Shown piece after piece: positions 1-6,168 of a stretch of 33,413 nt of DNA (the first letter of the stretch is position 1; each line of letters begins with the position of its first letter). The position numbers and the translations under genes were made by a program. Under the pieces are notes generated by a model. That model was not told where the DNA came from. It saw nothing but the letters and a program-made list of their open reading frames with translations, and searched no databases. Source of the DNA: Phycisphaerae bacterium (GTDB lineage: Bacteria > Planctomycetota > Phycisphaerae > JAAYCJ01); the NCBI GenBank assembly GCA_012729815.1, contig JAAYCJ010000281.1, positions 1 to 33,413 of the forward strand, given 5' to 3'.

Positions 1-290
1 CGAGCGTGTGGGGAAGTAGCCGACCTCCCGTTTGGTCAAAGTCGTCGCACAGCCCCCCGTGCATGGCTTCGACCCTTCCTCGGCCAGCCTCCCCACCCGC
101 TCGTACTCCCTAGCGGCAGCGGCAGATGGTAGGTTCGTTCGCTCACCGCCCTGCGGTCTTCGGAACCGCGGGGAAGACAGCCGGCCCCCCAGCAAATGTC
201 CGTCGTCGGAACCCCGCACCCCTCGTGCCGGTATTCCAAGTCGTTCGGCCATCTTCCCCACCCGTCCGAACCCCCCAGCGGCAGCGGCAG
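1..290. repeat. Imperfect 165-bp repeat, at least two partial copies
   Basis: Two 48-base blocks, 78-125 and 243-290, match at about four fifths of positions. Both end in the same 14 bases (AGCGGCAGCGGCAG) and lie exactly 165 bases apart. Weaker similarity continues to the left: the CTTCCCC-type stretch near 10 resembles that near 170. The array therefore probably runs off the window edge. The period is a multiple of three. On the minus strand one frame is open from about 432 to the edge and repeats the pattern S-A-A-A followed a few residues later by R-V-G-(K/R)-(M/L)-A-E, so a repetitive coding region is possible. The high GC leaves other frames open too, so coding is not shown. It could equally be a non-coding intergenic repeat. 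Confidence 0.5.
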
Positions 291-748
291 AAGTTCGTGG
301 ATCACCGAGCCTCGACAGCCCTGACCGAGTGACCTTTGCCTTTTCCCCTGGCCCTCCCAGGCGGCTTGTCTCAAGCTTCCGCCCCGCCTGTGCCCTTGTG
401 CGTGGGTCTCGATCATCTCCGTCGCCGGCTCATCGCCTCTACGAGCGTTTGATTAAGTTGTCAATCTCATCATCGATCGTACACTTATCTTTTAACCGAT
501 CCTGGAGGCTTTTCAATCGGTACGCGAACTGATTCTCTCATCGAGGAAGCTCCGTCGGGCCTCATCGGGGAATCCCCGATCCCTTGGGCCTCCAGATGGA
601 TATGCCGCGCGAAAGCCCGTTGGACCGAATTCCCGCCATAGGGCCTGCGGCACGGCTTTAAAGCCTGCACAAGCGGTTGGTAATGTGACCGGACTGCCAC
701 TTTGCACCCTCAAGCATCCTCTCCCGCCGCCCACCCCTTGTCATCCGC
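291..748. other. Stretch without a convincing gene
   Basis: No frame here has recognisable protein similarity. Visible elements are a perfect TTGACA on the minus strand (464-459) with only a weak TAGAGG 17 bases on, a short hairpin at 564-580 (ATCGGGG, three-base loop, CCCCGAT), and the palindrome GGCTTTAAAGCC at 654-665. Neither inverted repeat has a T-run, so neither is a clear intrinsic terminator for the glycosyltransferase gene that ends at 749. Confidence 0.4.
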
Positions 749-2071
749 CTAGGCCGCGCTGCCGCCCAAGGCCCGGTAGATACCTACGCACCGGGCCGCC
801 GCCTCGCTCCAACGGAAACGGCCCACCTCGGCCAGTCCGTTGCGCCGAAGCGCCTCGTGCAGCACCGGCCGAGTCAAGACGGCGATGATCTTGTTGGCCA
901 TCTCGTGGATATCCCAGAAATCCACCTTCAGCACGTGCCGCAGCACCTCCGCAACGCCCGACTGCTTCGAAATGATCACCGGAACCTGCCGGGCCATCGC
1001 CTCCAGCGGGGCGATCCCGAACGGCTCCGAGACGCTGGGCATCACGTACAGGTCGGCCATCCGGTACACGCGTTCCACCTGGTCGCCGCTGAGAAACCCG
1101 GTGAACAGCACCCGATGCCCGACTCCCATCGCCGCCGCCATCTCGATCGTCCGCCGCATCATGTCGCCGTTGCCCGCCATCACGAACTTGACGTCATCGA
1201 GCTTTTCTAGCACCTTCTTTGCCGCAGCCAGGAAGTATTCGGGGCCTTTCTGCATGGTGACCCGCCCGAGGAACAGCACCACCTTTTCATCCTTGCGGAT
1301 TCCCTCAATCGGCCCCGCCGCACACGGGCTGCAGCCGTTGTGCACCACCTCCACCTTCGACTCGGCGACTCCATAATGCGTCACGCACAGCCGCTTGGTC
1401 AGATGGCTGACCGCGATGATCCGGTTGGCCGCGTGCATGCCGTGCCGTTCGATATCGTAGATGATCTGATTGACGTTGGGACCGGAGCGGTCGAATTCAG
1501 TCGAGTGGACATGCACCACCAGCGGCTTGCCCGTCAGGTCGGCGGCCATGATCCCGGCCGGATAGGTCATCCAGTCGTGGGCGTGGATGATCTCGAACTC
1601 CTCCTCGCACGCCAGTTCCGCCACCTCGTGGGCGTACCGGTGCACCTCGCCGAACAGATCGCCCCGGTAGTGGCCGCCCGGCCCGGCGAATCCCTCGACC
1701 GGTTTATCTCGCCCGCGCCGATGGGCCGCACCACCGCCCCCGCCGCCGGCCCGTCGAAAGGCCCCAGTCCCCGTCCGCTCCTTGCCACCGGCCGCATGCC
1801 TGGGATCGGGGCTCTGATACGGACGCAGGCTTGAAGCAACCGCATGGAACCGCACGTGCCCCCCGCCACGGGCCGACCGCCCTTCTCCCAGCCCGCCGCC
1901 GGCCCAGACCAGCCGTACATGGCCCGCCGGTTCAGAAGGGACCGGCGCCGGCAGCACGAACTCGATATCCACCCCCATTTCGCTCATCGCCTTCGTCAGC
2001 CCGTAGCAGGCCGTCCCCAGTCCTCCACTGATCAACGGCGGGAACTCCCACCCCAGCATCAACACTCTCAT
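749..2071 (-). CDS. GT4/GT5-type glycosyltransferase (glycogen-synthase-like)
   Basis: A 440-residue cytoplasmic GT-B glycosyltransferase. The N-terminus has the MLGWEFPP-x3-GGLG nucleotide-sugar motif of glycogen and starch synthase-like enzymes. A variable Gly/Arg-rich linker of about 75 residues follows. H163-A-H-D-W lies at the domain interface. The C-terminal GT1/GT4 Rossmann domain carries LFLGRVTMQKG near the middle and the EX7E motif E349-P-F-G-I-A-P-L-E357, which binds the sugar-nucleotide donor. It should transfer a hexose from a nucleotide sugar; whether the acceptor is glycogen or another glycan cannot be read here. It follows csrA by 84 bases on the same strand with a G-rich, weak ribosome site (AAGGGGG). 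Placement after csrA fits the known role of CsrA in carbon storage, but that is inference. Confidence 0.85.
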   Translation of the reverse strand: MRVLMLGWEFPPLISGGLGTACYGLTKAMSEMGVDIEFVLPAPVPSEPAGHVRLVWAGGGLGEGRSARGGGHVRFHAVASSLRPYQSPDPRHAAGGKERTGTGAFRRAGGGGGGAAHRRGRDKPVEGFAGPGGHYRGDLFGEVHRYAHEVAELACEEEFEIIHAHDWMTYPAGIMAADLTGKPLVVHVHSTEFDRSGPNVNQIIYDIERHGMHAANRIIAVSHLTKRLCVTHYGVAESKVEVVHNGCSPCAAGPIEGIRKDEKVVLFLGRVTMQKGPEYFLAAAKKVLEKLDDVKFVMAGNGDMMRRTIEMAAAMGVGHRVLFTGFLSGDQVERVYRMADLYVMPSVSEPFGIAPLEAMARQVPVIISKQSGVAEVLRHVLKVDFWDIHEMANKIIAVLTRPVLHEALRRNGLAEVGRFRWSEAAARCVGIYRALGGSAA

Positions 2072-2155
2072 CGGATTGCCCCCTTTGCGGCCGCGGCTGA
2101 CACCGTAGTCGCCATAGCGTCGCTGTATCCTGCTCCCGCCGGTTCAACGGATCGC

Positions 2156-2371
2156 TCAGATGGCCGCTGCGACCGGCGCCCGTTCCTCGCACTCCGCCTT
2201 CTCACGCCGCACCGACTCGTCGCGAATTGCCAGCTCCTTGCGATCCACCCGTACGTGCAGCGGGGCGCTGATGCCCAAACTCACCTTGTTGCCCTGGATC
2301 GACAATACGGTGATCTCGACTTCGCCCCCGATCACGATCGTCTCGTTCTTCCGCCTGGACAGAACCAACAT
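2156..2371 (-). CDS. csrA: Carbon storage regulator CsrA
   Basis: A 71-residue RNA-binding post-transcriptional regulator that binds GGA-containing mRNA leaders as a dimer. The family signature is complete: MLVLSRRKNE at the start, then I-x-I-G-G-E-V-E-I-T-V, a G-N-K-V-x-L-G-I core, A-P-x-x-V-x-V-D-R-K-E-L and a charged C-terminal helix. It is about ten residues longer than the E. coli protein, with an Ala-rich tail. The ATG at 2371 is fixed by the family N-terminus and by a strong ribosome site (AGGAAGGAG) seven bases upstream; the frame is open further upstream, but that is not part of the protein. It lies 26 bases after a small hypothetical gene and 84 bases before the GT4 gene, probably one operon. 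No FliW gene is nearby. Confidence 0.95.
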   Translation of the reverse strand: MLVLSRRKNETIVIGGEVEITVLSIQGNKVSLGISAPLHVRVDRKELAIRDESVRREKAECEERAPVAAAI

Positions 2372-2397
2372 GCGAGGCTCCTTCCTGCATCCGCAAC

Positions 2398-2814
2398 TCA
2401 GCGCATCGCCGACTCCCTTGGCGTGTGCTGTGGATGTCCGCCCGGAATTCCCGGCTCCTTCGGTCCGGAACCCCATGCGCCCGACTGCGCCGGACCGTGC
2501 TCGCCCAGCGACTCGAACAGCTCCCGCGCCACCTGGCCGGGAGAGTCCCAGTCGATGTCCGCCGCCTCGCTGTAGAGCATCTGCTCGATCACCGCCGCGG
2601 TCGCCCGCGCCGCCGCCGCCCGATCATGCGGCATGCCCCCATCCGGCTCGCCGGCCAGCGCGCTGAACCACCGGTACAGGCTGACCAAAGCCGCGGGATC
2701 GTTCTGATGGGCGTGGGCGAGAATGCGTGAAAGCTGCTCTATACTCTTCCGGTTCGCCTGCGCCATCGGACGCAGGCCATGATCGACGGCGTCCTTGCTG
2801 CCTGTCCTCTTCAC
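2398..2814 (-). CDS. Hypothetical protein upstream of csrA
   Basis: A predicted soluble protein of 138 residues with no family I recognise. After a short basic N-terminus comes a helical central region (QANRKSIEQLSRILAHAHQ, then LVSLYRWFSALAGEP) and a second helix ending in IEQMLYSEAADIDW. The tail is Gly/Pro-rich. The GTG at 2814 was chosen because GGGAGG sits eight bases upstream and a promoter at 2953-2925 would start transcription near 2918, just upstream. An internal ATG at 2766 is an alternative, but it lacks a ribosome site. The gene ends 26 bases before csrA, so co-transcription is likely. A role linked to CsrA is only suggested by position. Confidence 0.6.
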   Translation of the reverse strand: MKRTGSKDAVDHGLRPMAQANRKSIEQLSRILAHAHQNDPAALVSLYRWFSALAGEPDGGMPHDRAAAARATAAVIEQMLYSEAADIDWDSPGQVARELFESLGEHGPAQSGAWGSGPKEPGIPGGHPQHTPRESAMR

Positions 2815-2924
2815 CTCGGGTGCCTCCCGCGCTGTTGTGGCCACAAGAGGAGGCGGCTCCCGACTTACGTCCTGGCGGTGAGTGGTCGCGCGCCCTCTTC
2901 TGGCATCGGTCTCTGGCAATCGCC

Positions 2925-2953
2925 ATTAAAGACCACCACGACCGCCATATCAA
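2925..2953 (-). promoter_or_regulatory. Sigma-70-type promoter for the hypothetical-csrA-GT4 operon
   Basis: On the minus strand, TTGATA (2953-2948) and TTTAAT (2930-2925) are separated by exactly 17 bases; each matches the consensus at five of six positions. The predicted start near 2918 leaves a leader of about 100 bases before the GTG at 2814. Confidence 0.6.
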
Positions 2954-2990
2954 TCGGCGCAACGCCTGATTCTGGGGTCGGGGACGCAGG

Positions 2991-3007
2991 AAAAGACGCC
3001 TCGGGCG
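2991..3007 (-). terminator. Weak intrinsic terminator after the signalling operon
   Basis: On the minus strand, a CGCC-CGA-GGCG hairpin (stem of four) is followed by TCTTTT, about 45 bases after the stop of the NarL-type regulator and before the csrA-operon promoter. The position fits, but the stem is short. Confidence 0.3.
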
Positions 3008-3051
3008 ATTCCCCCATATCCCTCATAATGCCTTGCCGGCCAGGCGGATAG

Positions 3052-3732
3052 TCATAGCTTGCTGCTCTGAGCCCACTGGATCGCGTGCTGCAGCAACTCC
3101 GTGGCGTTCTTGAGCTTGAGCTTCTCCTTGATGTTGGCCCGATACGTCTCGATCGTCTTGACGCTCAGGTGAAGCTTCTCGGCGATCTGGCGGGTGCCAA
3201 ACCCCTGGCCGATCAACTGGAAGACCTCAAGCTCCCGGTCGCTGAGCAGTTCCAGCGGATTCTGCACCTCCGCCGGACCGGTCAGAAACTTCGACACCAG
3301 CCGTGAAGAGATGCGGCTGCTCAGGTAAATCTGCCCCGCCACAACCCGGCGAATCGCCTGCAGCACCGTCGTGGCCGCCTCCTCCTTCATGATGTAGCCC
3401 ATCGCGCCCGCCCGGATCACCCGCTCGGCAAAAACCGACTCATCGTGCATCGAAAGGCCCAGGATCGGCAAATCCGGCATCCGGGCCTTGAGATCCTTGA
3501 TCAACTCGATGCCGTTCATGTCCTTCAGCGAGATGTCCACCACCGCGATATCCGGCTTGATCTTGGGGATCTGCTTGTAGGCCTCCAGACCGGTCTCCGA
3601 TTCGCCGCAGACCGCCAAGTCATCCTCCTGGTCGATCAGCCGGGCCAGCCCCTGCCGGACCACCGGATGGTCGTCCACCAGGTACACCTGCGTTATCTTC
3701 TTTTCCCGTCCGCTCTTGGAATTCTCAGCCAT
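3052..3732 (-). CDS. NarL/FixJ-family response regulator
   Basis: A 226-residue two-component output regulator. The receiver domain (about 15-130) has the acidic pair D20-D21, the phospho-acceptor D66 in V-V-D-I-S, and a conserved Lys in Y-I-M-K. The LuxR-type helix-turn-helix (about 160-222) has L-S-D-R-E-L-E-V-F, I-A-E-K-L-H-L-S-V-K-T-I-E and Y-R-A-N-I-K-E-K-L. Phosphorylation would promote dimerisation and DNA binding. It is the third gene of the signalling operon, 33 bases after the histidine kinase, whose DHp type (HisKA_3) is the usual partner of NarL-type regulators. Target genes are unknown. Confidence 0.93.
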   Translation of the reverse strand: MAENSKSGREKKITQVYLVDDHPVVRQGLARLIDQEDDLAVCGESETGLEAYKQIPKIKPDIAVVDISLKDMNGIELIKDLKARMPDLPILGLSMHDESVFAERVIRAGAMGYIMKEEAATTVLQAIRRVVAGQIYLSSRISSRLVSKFLTGPAEVQNPLELLSDRELEVFQLIGQGFGTRQIAEKLHLSVKTIETYRANIKEKLKLKNATELLQHAIQWAQSSKL

Positions 3733-3765
3733 GATCCGCCAAACCGTCCATACCCATTACACCTC

Positions 3766-5178
3766 TCAAGCCGGTGTCGGCCCGAAGCAGGGAAAACGGC
3801 ACTCCACGACCGTCCCACCCCCGGAATTGCGGCGAACCTCCACGTTCGCGTTGATCGTTCGCGCCCGGTGCTTCATGATCGTCAGCCCCATACCGTCGCG
3901 GGGCGCCTCCCGGTCCGGGATCCCCACCCCGTCATCGGTCACGCGTAGCCTAGCATCTCCGCCTCCCGAAGTCAAACTGATAACGATATTCCTCGGCTTA
4001 CCGTGTTTGACCGCGTTGTTGATCGCCTCCTGGGCGATGCGGTACAGGTGCGTCGCCTCAATATTGTTGTGGATCAGCACCGGCTGATCGCACTCAAAAC
4101 GGCACGGAATGTCGAAAACGTTCTCGGTGGTCGCCGCCAGCTCCTCCAGCGAACTCATCAGCCCGTCCGCCCCAAGCTCCACCGGGCACAGCCCGCGGGC
4201 CAGCGAGCGGCTCTGCTTGATGCTCTGATTCGCCAGCCGCGACAACTCGCCCGCGTCCTGGGCCTCCGGCACACGGCGAGTCGCCAGCTTCTGCTCCAGA
4301 ACCTTGCTGAGAAACGCCATGCCCGTCAGGGTCTGACCCAGCACGTCGTGCAGATCCTGTCCGATCCGCCGACGCTCGGAGTCGGAAATCTCGAGGATCT
4401 CCTCCTGCAGCCGCCGGCGCTCCGTCACGTCCAGCAGCGAGAGCACCAGCCCCTCCGGCCGGCCGTCGGGGCCCGTCAACGGCTGGAGACTCCAGTCCCA
4501 ATAGGTAACTCCGCGGTCCGGACTCCCGGAATAGCGAAACGGCTTCTCGTGGGCCACGTAGGCTTCGCCGGTGGCAAGCACCCGGCGGAAGATGCCCTCG
4601 TTCTCTTCGTTGGGATAGAGCTTGAAGTGATTCTTGCCCACGAAAAAATCCGGCTCCTGCCCGTCGGCCATCGCATAGGCCCGATTCACGCGGATGAAGT
4701 TCAGGTCCGTATCGAGGTAGGCCACCAGAAGGTGAATGTTCGAGAACATCCGTTCCAGCAGCTCGTTGGACTTGCGCAGGGCATCCTCAAACCGCTTCCG
4801 TTCGATCGCGTAGCGGATCGACCGCACCAGCAGATGGGTGTCGTACTGCCCCTTGACCAGATAGTCCTGGGCGCCCGCCCGGACCGCTTCGAACGCCAGC
4901 AGCTCATCGTCGAGCCCCGTCAGCACGACGATCGGGGCCGACGGACAAACCGGCTGAATCCGCGACACCGTGTCCAGGCCCACGCTGTCCGGAAGCGAAA
5001 GGTCCAGCAGCACCACGTCGAAACTCGACGCGCCCAACCGCTCGACCGCCTCCGCCAGGCACTGGGCTTCCGTCACCGCGAACTTCGTGACCGAGGTTTC
5101 CTTCAGGACTTCCTTGAGGAGCAGCGCATCCCCCGGGTTGTCCTCCACCAACAGAATCCGAATCGATTCGACCAACAT
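3766..5178 (-). CDS. Receiver-PAS-histidine kinase, NarX/DegS type, soluble
   Basis: About 470 residues with an unusual order: an N-terminal receiver (acidic E/D pair near 12-13, phospho-Asp D59 in L-L-D-L-S-L-P-D), a PAS domain (about 130-245, N-I-H-L-L-V-A-Y-L-D onwards), then a HisKA_3 dimerisation domain with phospho-acceptor H277 in Q-D-L-H-D-V-L-G-Q, and a HATPase domain with N-box E-A-I-N-N-A-V-K-H and G-box D-D-G-V-G-I-P. No membrane segment is visible, so it should act in the cytoplasm, with input from phosphotransfer or a PAS ligand. Translation may start at the ATG at 5178 or a TTG at 5187; neither has a strong ribosome site. It lies 31 bases after the single-domain receiver and just before the NarL-type regulator, implying a relay between them. 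Confidence 0.9.
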   Translation of the reverse strand: MLVESIRILLVEDNPGDALLLKEVLKETSVTKFAVTEAQCLAEAVERLGASSFDVVLLDLSLPDSVGLDTVSRIQPVCPSAPIVVLTGLDDELLAFEAVRAGAQDYLVKGQYDTHLLVRSIRYAIERKRFEDALRKSNELLERMFSNIHLLVAYLDTDLNFIRVNRAYAMADGQEPDFFVGKNHFKLYPNEENEGIFRRVLATGEAYVAHEKPFRYSGSPDRGVTYWDWSLQPLTGPDGRPEGLVLSLLDVTERRRLQEEILEISDSERRRIGQDLHDVLGQTLTGMAFLSKVLEQKLATRRVPEAQDAGELSRLANQSIKQSRSLARGLCPVELGADGLMSSLEELAATTENVFDIPCRFECDQPVLIHNNIEATHLYRIAQEAINNAVKHGKPRNIVISLTSGGGDARLRVTDDGVGIPDREAPRDGMGLTIMKHRARTINANVEVRRNSGGGTVVECRFPCFGPTPA

Positions 5179-5209
5179 CAACGTCAAGCACCCCCACTCG
5201 CCGTCTGAA

Positions 5210-5650
5210 TCACCTCGTCGGCAACGCCGCCGTCTTGAACCAGAACGTCTCGATCGCCCTGATGACCCGCACGAAGTTCTCGTAGTCCACCGGCTTCGAA
5301 ATGTAGCAGTTCACCTGCATATTATAGGCTTCGATCACGTCCTCATCCGAGTCGGACGTGGTCAGAATCACCACCGGAATCCGCCTTAGGTCCGGGTGGG
5401 CTTTCATCTCGGTCAGGATCTCCCGGCCGCTCTTTTTCGGCAGATTCAGATCCAGGATCACCAGGTCCGGCTTGTTCTGGTGGGCGTACCGGCCCTGGCG
5501 ATGAAGAAACTCCATGGCGTTGCTGCCGTCCTCCAGGACGTGCAGCTTCACCGGCGCGTCCCGCAGGGCCTCTTTCGTCAGCAGCACGTCGCCGTGATTA
5601 TCTTCGATCAAGAGGATTTCTCTTGGTCTTGTCAGAACCGCACCGTTCAT
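5210..5650 (-). CDS. Single-domain response regulator, Rcp1 type
   Basis: A 146-residue stand-alone receiver. E16-D17 is the metal-binding acidic pair, D67 in V-I-L-D-L-N-L-P the phospho-acceptor, and C-Y-I-S-K-P holds the conserved Lys. The N-G/D-V-x-L-T-K-E-A-L helix and the insertion M-E-F-L-H-R-Q-G-x-Y are typical of Rcp1/CheY-like regulators paired with phytochrome or PAS kinases. It has no output domain, so it would act as a phosphate relay or sink. It is the first gene of the operon, with a TGGAG ribosome site seven bases before the ATG and a long structured leader upstream. Confidence 0.92.
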   Translation of the reverse strand: MNGAVLTRPREILLIEDNHGDVLLTKEALRDAPVKLHVLEDGSNAMEFLHRQGRYAHQNKPDLVILDLNLPKKSGREILTEMKAHPDLRRIPVVILTTSDSDEDVIEAYNMQVNCYISKPVDYENFVRVIRAIETFWFKTAALPTR

Positions 5651-5707
5651 ACATACGCTCCAGAAGTGCCGGGAAGTCGAGCCGGAATCGGCTGGTCCGC
5701 CCGTGTC

Positions 5708-5732
5708 ATGCAGACGCCACCGCTGTCTGCAT
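5708..5732 (-). promoter_or_regulatory. 8-bp perfect hairpin in the leader of the signalling operon
   Basis: ATGCAGAC and GTCTGCAT flank a nine-base loop, 58 bases upstream of the receiver start codon. It lacks a T-run, so it is more likely an RNA structure or a binding-site palindrome than a terminator. Confidence 0.4.
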
Positions 5733-5991
5733 CGGTTGAGACGGAACCCAACCTGGATCCCGTTTCAGCTATATCCTCTTCTCTTTTCTCAACGTCTCTA
5801 CCGCCGCTTCCGCGTCTCGGCATCCTGACTTAGACCACTCAAAATGAAAGGACTGACTAACCGGCAGACCAGCAAGAAAGGAGCATCTGGCTCTGCGACA
5901 GCACGGCAAGTTGAGAAATACTCAGTCTCACTTCCAATACACAACAAGACGTTGCGATTTCCGAGAGATCTATCCCATTCAGAACGAGCCC

Positions 5992-6023
5992 AAAAACCTC
6001 GGTCCGCCGAGCCCGACCGGACC
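5992..6023 (-). terminator. Intrinsic terminator-like hairpin downstream of GT39-TPR
   Basis: On the minus strand GGTCCG pairs with CGGACC across an 11-base loop; GAGG and five T residues follow. It lies about 145 bases past the stop of the GT39-TPR gene and could terminate it. It also falls just downstream of the candidate promoters of the signalling operon, where it could act as an attenuator. Confidence 0.4.
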
Positions 6024-6088
6024 CGCCTTCCCTATCCCCATTATACGATCAGCGGCCAGTCGCGATTGCCTTCACAACCACACTTAAT

Positions 6089-6117
6089 CTTATAACCGAC
6101 CGGAGTGCTATTTACAA
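6089..6117 (-). promoter_or_regulatory. Candidate sigma-70-type promoter toward the signalling operon
   Basis: TTGTAA (6117-6112), 17 bases, then TATAAG (6094-6089) on the minus strand. The -35 box is identical to that of the Hsp20-Lon operon promoter. It would give a leader of more than 400 bases before the receiver gene. Confidence 0.45.
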
Positions 6118-6168
6118 CTTTTTCCCACATCGAACGCGCTGCGGAACCTCGCCTCCGCCGATGGGAAC

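Larger units (their letters stand above)
5651..6168. other. 518-base intergenic region or leader with hairpins
   Basis: No convincing gene; short open frames here have no family features. On the minus strand the region contains, in order, two candidate promoters (6117-6089, and a perfect TATAAT at 6045-6040 without a clear -35), a hairpin plus T5 (6023-5992), then an A/T-richer stretch and two hairpins just before the receiver gene: an 8-bp perfect stem (5708-5715 with 5725-5732, ATGCAGAC/GTCTGCAT) and a 5-bp stem (5680-5684 with 5689-5693). Confidence 0.5.

Noticed and set aside
1-430. A CsrA-sequestering small RNA on the minus strand near csrA
   Set aside because: A TTGACA box is present, but the -10 is weak and there is no series of GGA-loop hairpins expected of CsrB-like RNAs.
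32-532. A 166-codon plus-strand open frame at the left edge
   Set aside because: Low-complexity Pro/Ser/Arg composition over the 165-bp repeat, no ribosome site, no domain.
654-665. Palindrome GGCTTTAAAGCC as a terminator or operator
   Set aside because: Only 12 bases, no T-run, 84 bases from the nearest gene end; no support beyond symmetry.
1720-1860. Frameshift or insertion in the GT4 gene (Gly/Arg-rich linker)
   Set aside because: The reading frame is continuous, both glycosyltransferase halves are in frame, and this linker is variable in the family.
5844-6095. An 83-codon plus-strand open frame in the leader region
   Set aside because: It overlaps the candidate promoters and terminator hairpin, has no ribosome site and shows no family features.
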